DNA of 64,000 bases from Winogradskyella flava (GTDB lineage: Bacteria > Bacteroidota > Bacteroidia > Flavobacteriales > Flavobacteriaceae): the NCBI RefSeq assembly GCF_014243395.1, contig NZ_JACLCP010000001.1, positions 806,001 through 870,000 on the forward strand, given 5' to 3'. The notes beneath the pieces are model-generated. The model saw nothing but the letters and a program-made list of their open reading frames with translations. It did not search any database and was not told the DNA's origin. The translations under genes and the position numbers were made by a program. Positions 61,764 through 64,000 of this stretch are shown one piece after another (within the stretch, counting starts at the first letter, position 1; each line of letters starts with the position of its first letter).

Positions 61764-62693
61764 ATGGATTTGCAATTAGAACTTAATAAAGCAGGAGGTT
61801 TTAAGAACCTAGGACTATTGGCTAGACAAGTCGTTGAAGGCTTCATTGCCGGAATGCATAAGAGTCCGTTTCATGGATTTTCTGCTGAGTTTGCCGAACA
61901 TAAGATTTATAACCAAGGAGAGAGTACAAAGCATATCGATTGGAAATTGTATGCCAAAACAGATCGTTTATACACGAAGCGCTATGATGAAGAAACCAAT
62001 TTGCGTTGTCATCTCATAGTTGATAATAGTAGCTCTATGCACTACCCTGAATCTGCTGGTACAACAATTAATAATCTGAATAAAGTGGCTTTTTCGGCCT
62101 TAGCTTGCGCGTCTTTGATGAATATCCTCAAAAAGCAACGCGATGCGGTTGGATTGAGCATCTATAGCGATAATTATGACTTTTATGCTCCTGAAAAGGG
62201 GAGTGAACGACATCACCAAATGCTATTAGGTAAATTGAGCGAGGCAGCTGTCTCTAAACCAGAATCTAAAACAACAGAGACGTATAGATATTTACATCAG
62301 ATAGCAGAAAAGATTCATAGACGTTCTTTAATTTTTGTATTTACAGATATGTTTCAAACGTCTGAGGATGATGAAAAGCTGTTTGAAGCTTTGCGACATC
62401 TAAAACATAATAAACATGAGGTCGTTTTATTTCATGTGTTTGATAGCTCCAAGGAGCTGAGTTTTGATTTTGATAGTAGACCCAAACGTTTTATTGATAT
62501 TGAAACGGGTGAATACATTAATCTGTATCCCGATAACATTAAAGAGAACTACGAAAAAGCCGTAAAGGATTACTTTAATACTCTAAGAATAAAGTGTGGA
62601 CAATACAGAATAAAGTATGTCGAAGCAGATATTAATAAAGGATTCAATAGCATACTCACGACCTATATGATAGAGCGACAAAAATTTGTTTAG
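61764..62693 (+). CDS. DUF58 protein with VWA-like domain
   Basis: 309 residues. DUF58 core: GFSAEFAEHKIYNQGESTKHIDWKLYAKTDRLYTKRYDEE (in pieces; the part HIDWKLYAKTDRLYTKRY is the signature), and a MIDAS-like metal site in LIVDNSSSMHYP (DxSxS). Such proteins commonly pair with MoxR ATPases and VWA-containing membrane proteins; no MoxR gene is inside the window, and the next genes are unrelated. No membrane helix in this form. ATG is 15 bp after the trxA terminator. Confidence 0.9.
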   Translation: MDLQLELNKAGGFKNLGLLARQVVEGFIAGMHKSPFHGFSAEFAEHKIYNQGESTKHIDWKLYAKTDRLYTKRYDEETNLRCHLIVDNSSSMHYPESAGTTINNLNKVAFSALACASLMNILKKQRDAVGLSIYSDNYDFYAPEKGSERHHQMLLGKLSEAAVSKPESKTTETYRYLHQIAEKIHRRSLIFVFTDMFQTSEDDEKLFEALRHLKHNKHEVVLFHVFDSSKELSFDFDSRPKRFIDIETGEYINLYPDNIKENYEKAVKDYFNTLRIKCGQYRIKYVEADINKGFNSILTTYMIERQKFV

Positions 62694-62720
62694 AGAATTG
62701 CCTATTTTTTATGATTTTTG

Positions 62721-62751
62721 TTTGCCAAATTAAAAATGCAATGTATATTTG
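62721..62751 (+). promoter_or_regulatory. tRNA-Asp promoter
   Basis: TTTG (62721-62724), 19-bp spacer, TATATTTG (62744-62751): perfect Bacteroidota consensus. Transcription would begin near 62758, 12 bp before the mature tRNA. Confidence 0.8.
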
Positions 62752-62769
62752 CCCTCGCAATTATGCAAC

Positions 62770-62843
62770 GGTCTGGTAGTTCAGTTGGTTAGAATATCTG
62801 CCTGTCACGCAGGGGGTCGCGGGTTCGAGTCCCGTCCAGACCG
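62770..62843 (+). tRNA. tRNA-Asp (anticodon GTC)
   Basis: 74 nt. Acceptor stem GGTCTGG (62770-62776) pairs with CCAGACC (62836-62842), discriminator G. The anticodon stem TCTGC/GCAGG encloses loop CTGTCAC with GTC at 62804-62806; the T arm is CGGGTTCGAGTCCCG. CCA is not encoded. Own promoter upstream and terminator downstream. Confidence 0.97.
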
Positions 62844-62859
62844 CAAAAATTGTAAAACT

Positions 62860-62886
62860 AAGCTTCAAGAAATTGAGGCTTTTTTT
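62860..62886 (+). terminator. tRNA-Asp terminator
   Basis: AAGCTTCAA (62860-62868), GAAA loop, TTGAGGCTT (62873-62881; nine pairs, one G-T), then TTTTT. Confidence 0.85.
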
Positions 62887-63087
62887 GAAGCAATTGTAAA
62901 ATGTTGTGTTGTTCCAAGAGCGATCTTGGAGTAGTAGTGAGATTCTCAATTAAGTTGAGAGCTTACCAATGAAAGGCTTTCCTTTTTTTACGTAGTAAAA
63001 ATCGGGATGCTTTTTTGTTTTATGGCGTTGTTACTTTAAAATATTTACCTTGTTAATGCGTTAACTACAAAACATACCAACTCGATA

Positions 63088-63639
63088 ATGAAATATATTA
63101 TCTTTTCATTCTTTTTGTTTCAATGTCATCTTTCATACAGCCAGCATAGTGAGAGGTTTACAAGTCTTATTAAAAAAATAGAATATAGCGATTCTTCATA
63201 TATAGAGAACCATTATTCTGATGGTGCTGTAAAAAGCGAAGGGGCTTATTTGTATTATGATATGCCAGAATATAACTACTCTAAAAAAGCAGGTTTATGG
63301 CTAGAGTATTACAATACAGGCGTTATTAAATCAGAATCTGTTTACGATAATCTGGGTAATTTATTACGTAAATCGCTATATGATAAAGAGGGCTCTATAT
63401 CAAGCGAAATAACAGCAACCTTGATTGATTCTGAATTATCAAGCCCCAAAGATTACTTTTTAAGAAATGATGAGATATCAATCACCTTTAGAATAAAGAG
63501 CTATAAATATGGCAAGGATATAGATGGAATATATCTTAGAGAGTTAGGTCTTTCAAAAGGAGGTAAAAGAATTGGCGTATGGAAGATGTATACCCAAAGC
63601 GGAAAGCTTGAAAAAGAAATAGATTACAACGATAATTAA
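63088..63639 (+). CDS. Secreted MORN-like repeat protein
   Basis: 183 residues with a signal peptide (MKYIIFSFFLFQCHLSYS, cleaved before QHSER). Repeats with the YwqK/MORN variant pattern are visible: ENHYSDGAVKSEGAYLYY, KAGLWLEYYNTGVIKSES, and near the end GKRIGVWKMYTQSGKLEKE. Such repeats form beta-hairpin ladders; functions are varied and mostly unknown. Preceded by several weak hairpins after the tRNA gene, with no clear promoter. Confidence 0.78.
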   Translation: MKYIIFSFFLFQCHLSYSQHSERFTSLIKKIEYSDSSYIENHYSDGAVKSEGAYLYYDMPEYNYSKKAGLWLEYYNTGVIKSESVYDNLGNLLRKSLYDKEGSISSEITATLIDSELSSPKDYFLRNDEISITFRIKSYKYGKDIDGIYLRELGLSKGGKRIGVWKMYTQSGKLEKEIDYNDN

Positions 63640-63727
63640 ATTTAGTAGTATTTACTACAAAGTGGCTTTTCTTGCTTAATGAAGACACTAATTATTTGAG
63701 TTTTCAACAAGTTATAAACATAATAAC

Positions 63728-63761
63728 ACCTTTTAATCGATAAAAAATACCTTTTAATCGA
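63728..63761 (+). promoter_or_regulatory. 13-bp direct repeat with 21-bp period, activator-type operator
   Basis: ACCTTTTAATCGA occurs at 63728-63740 and 63749-63761, identical in all 13 bases, exactly two helical turns apart. It ends 30 bp before the -7 box, so it lies around -78 to -45 from the expected start. The geometry equals that of the TATACA repeats at the LytTR system, though the sequence is different. Confidence 0.55.
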
Positions 63762-63768
63762 AGATTTT

Positions 63769-63799
63769 TTTGTTTTCACATAAAATAGTCCTATGTTTG
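63769..63799 (+). promoter_or_regulatory. Perfect consensus promoter at the window end
   Basis: TTTG (63769-63772), 19-bp spacer, TATGTTTG (63792-63799): exact match to TTTG-N19-TAnnTTTG. Start near 63806. The gene it serves is outside the window. Confidence 0.75.
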
Positions 63800-64000
63800 A
63801 TGTCCTTCATAAGTCCTCAAATCACTTATCAAGGAAATTTTAATCCATTTTACTATTAGGCACGAGTTGTCTACTAAAACGTCCCTCGTTTTATTTTAGT
63901 GCAATTTTAGGCGAAAACCTAAGATAGTTAATAATCCATTCCCTTCCCTCAACGTAACGCTAGTCGTTGCACAAGTTTAATGTTGACTATTTGTAAACCC

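Larger units (their letters stand above)
63640..64000. other. 361-bp gene-free end of the window holding a strong rightward promoter
   Basis: It contains a small hairpin after the MORN gene (GTAGTATTTACTAC), a 13-bp direct repeat, a perfect promoter, and a leader of about 190 nt with further hairpins (for example AAAACG/CGTTTT near 63878-63894 and TTAGG/CCTAA near 63907-63922). No coding frame is evident, so the regulated gene lies beyond position 64000. Confidence 0.6.

Noticed and set aside
62749..62949. Short frames on both strands around 62749-62949
   Set aside because: They run through the tRNA-Asp gene and have no signal of their own.
1..64000. CRISPR array, prophage, insertion sequence or rRNA operon
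   Set aside because: No regularly spaced repeats, no integrase, transposase, phage structural genes or rRNA sequence were seen.

Overview
The window is AT-rich chromosomal DNA from a bacterium of the Bacteroidota, almost certainly a (probably marine) member of the Flavobacteriaceae; the genus cannot be fixed from the sequence alone. Support comes from type IX secretion (T9SS) sorting domains, exact TAnnTTTG -7 promoter elements (often with TTG/TTTG about 18-23 bp upstream), a split metH, an exonuclease fused to DnaE, a class I RNR with its ATP-cone on NrdB, and several Bacteroidota-type families (DUF4271, DUF4296, DUF3109, DUF6252, PF13528). It is mostly core genome: there is no prophage, CRISPR array, insertion sequence or rRNA operon. 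One tRNA gene (Asp) is present.

Layout. 1-6.7 kb: a secreted TPR protein, then a minus-strand methionine operon (metH N-terminal half, metH C-terminal half, metF) headed by a SAM-I (S-box) riboswitch. 6.7-10 kb: HupE/UreJ-like protein, dCMP-deaminase-like enzyme, S41 protease and a small FAD protein. 10-16.1 kb: a membrane-anchored TPR-CHAT protein facing a minus-strand set of ECF sigma factor, membrane anti-sigma-like TPR protein and secreted ELWxxDGT/T9SS protein. 16.2-19.1 kb: small lipoprotein, MarC, DUF3109 and DUF4412 proteins. 19.1-22.5 kb: a LytS/LytT-type two-component system, then an 828-bp gap with signs of an independent small transcript. 22.6-25.7 kb: nrdB-nrdA. 25.8-29.4 kb: divergent cyanophycinase and cyanophycin synthetase. 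30-36.5 kb: hemD, DUF4271, a glycosyltransferase-pyrC-DUF4296 operon, an epimerase and tyrS. 36.6-42.5 kb: LuxE-like protein, a large T9SS protein, a PhoB/PhoR-like pair and a glycosyltransferase with an unusual start. 42.5-47.5 kb: trmB, LysE-type exporter, alkyltransferase-like protein, mrp, nifU-like gene, ferredoxin reductase, an inserted four-helix-bundle gene and ferredoxin. 47.5-53.2 kb: a run of minus-strand genes (phosphoesterase, GDSL lipoprotein, glutaryl-CoA-dehydrogenase-like enzyme, trmN6, rimM, rpsP). 53.3-64 kb: lipoprotein, PA2169-type protein, dnaE, serine hydrolase, SRPBCC/ArsR pair, trxA, DUF58 protein, tRNA-Asp, a MORN-like protein, and at the end a strong promoter with no gene inside the window.

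The most interesting material is regulatory. Three copies of a direct repeat (TATACA, 21-bp period) lie around the LytTR system: one before the regulator gene, one back to back with it pointing toward an apparently gene-free unit that ends in an intrinsic terminator, and one before the neighbouring DUF4412 gene. Each sits 29-30 bp ahead of a -7-like element. This looks like the regulon of the LytTR protein and includes a candidate small RNA or micro-peptide. A different 13-bp direct repeat with the same period and spacing precedes the perfect promoter at the window end. Other clear sites are a perfect Crp/Fnr-type palindrome before the ferredoxin reductase, a 22-bp palindrome before the SRPBCC-ArsR operon, and a 12-bp palindrome inside the acyl-CoA dehydrogenase promoter.

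Functional assignments rest on motif and family recognition by eye; no database search or structure prediction was run. Start codons were moved from the longest reading frame where a TTG/GTG extension looked unlikely, and this is stated in each entry.
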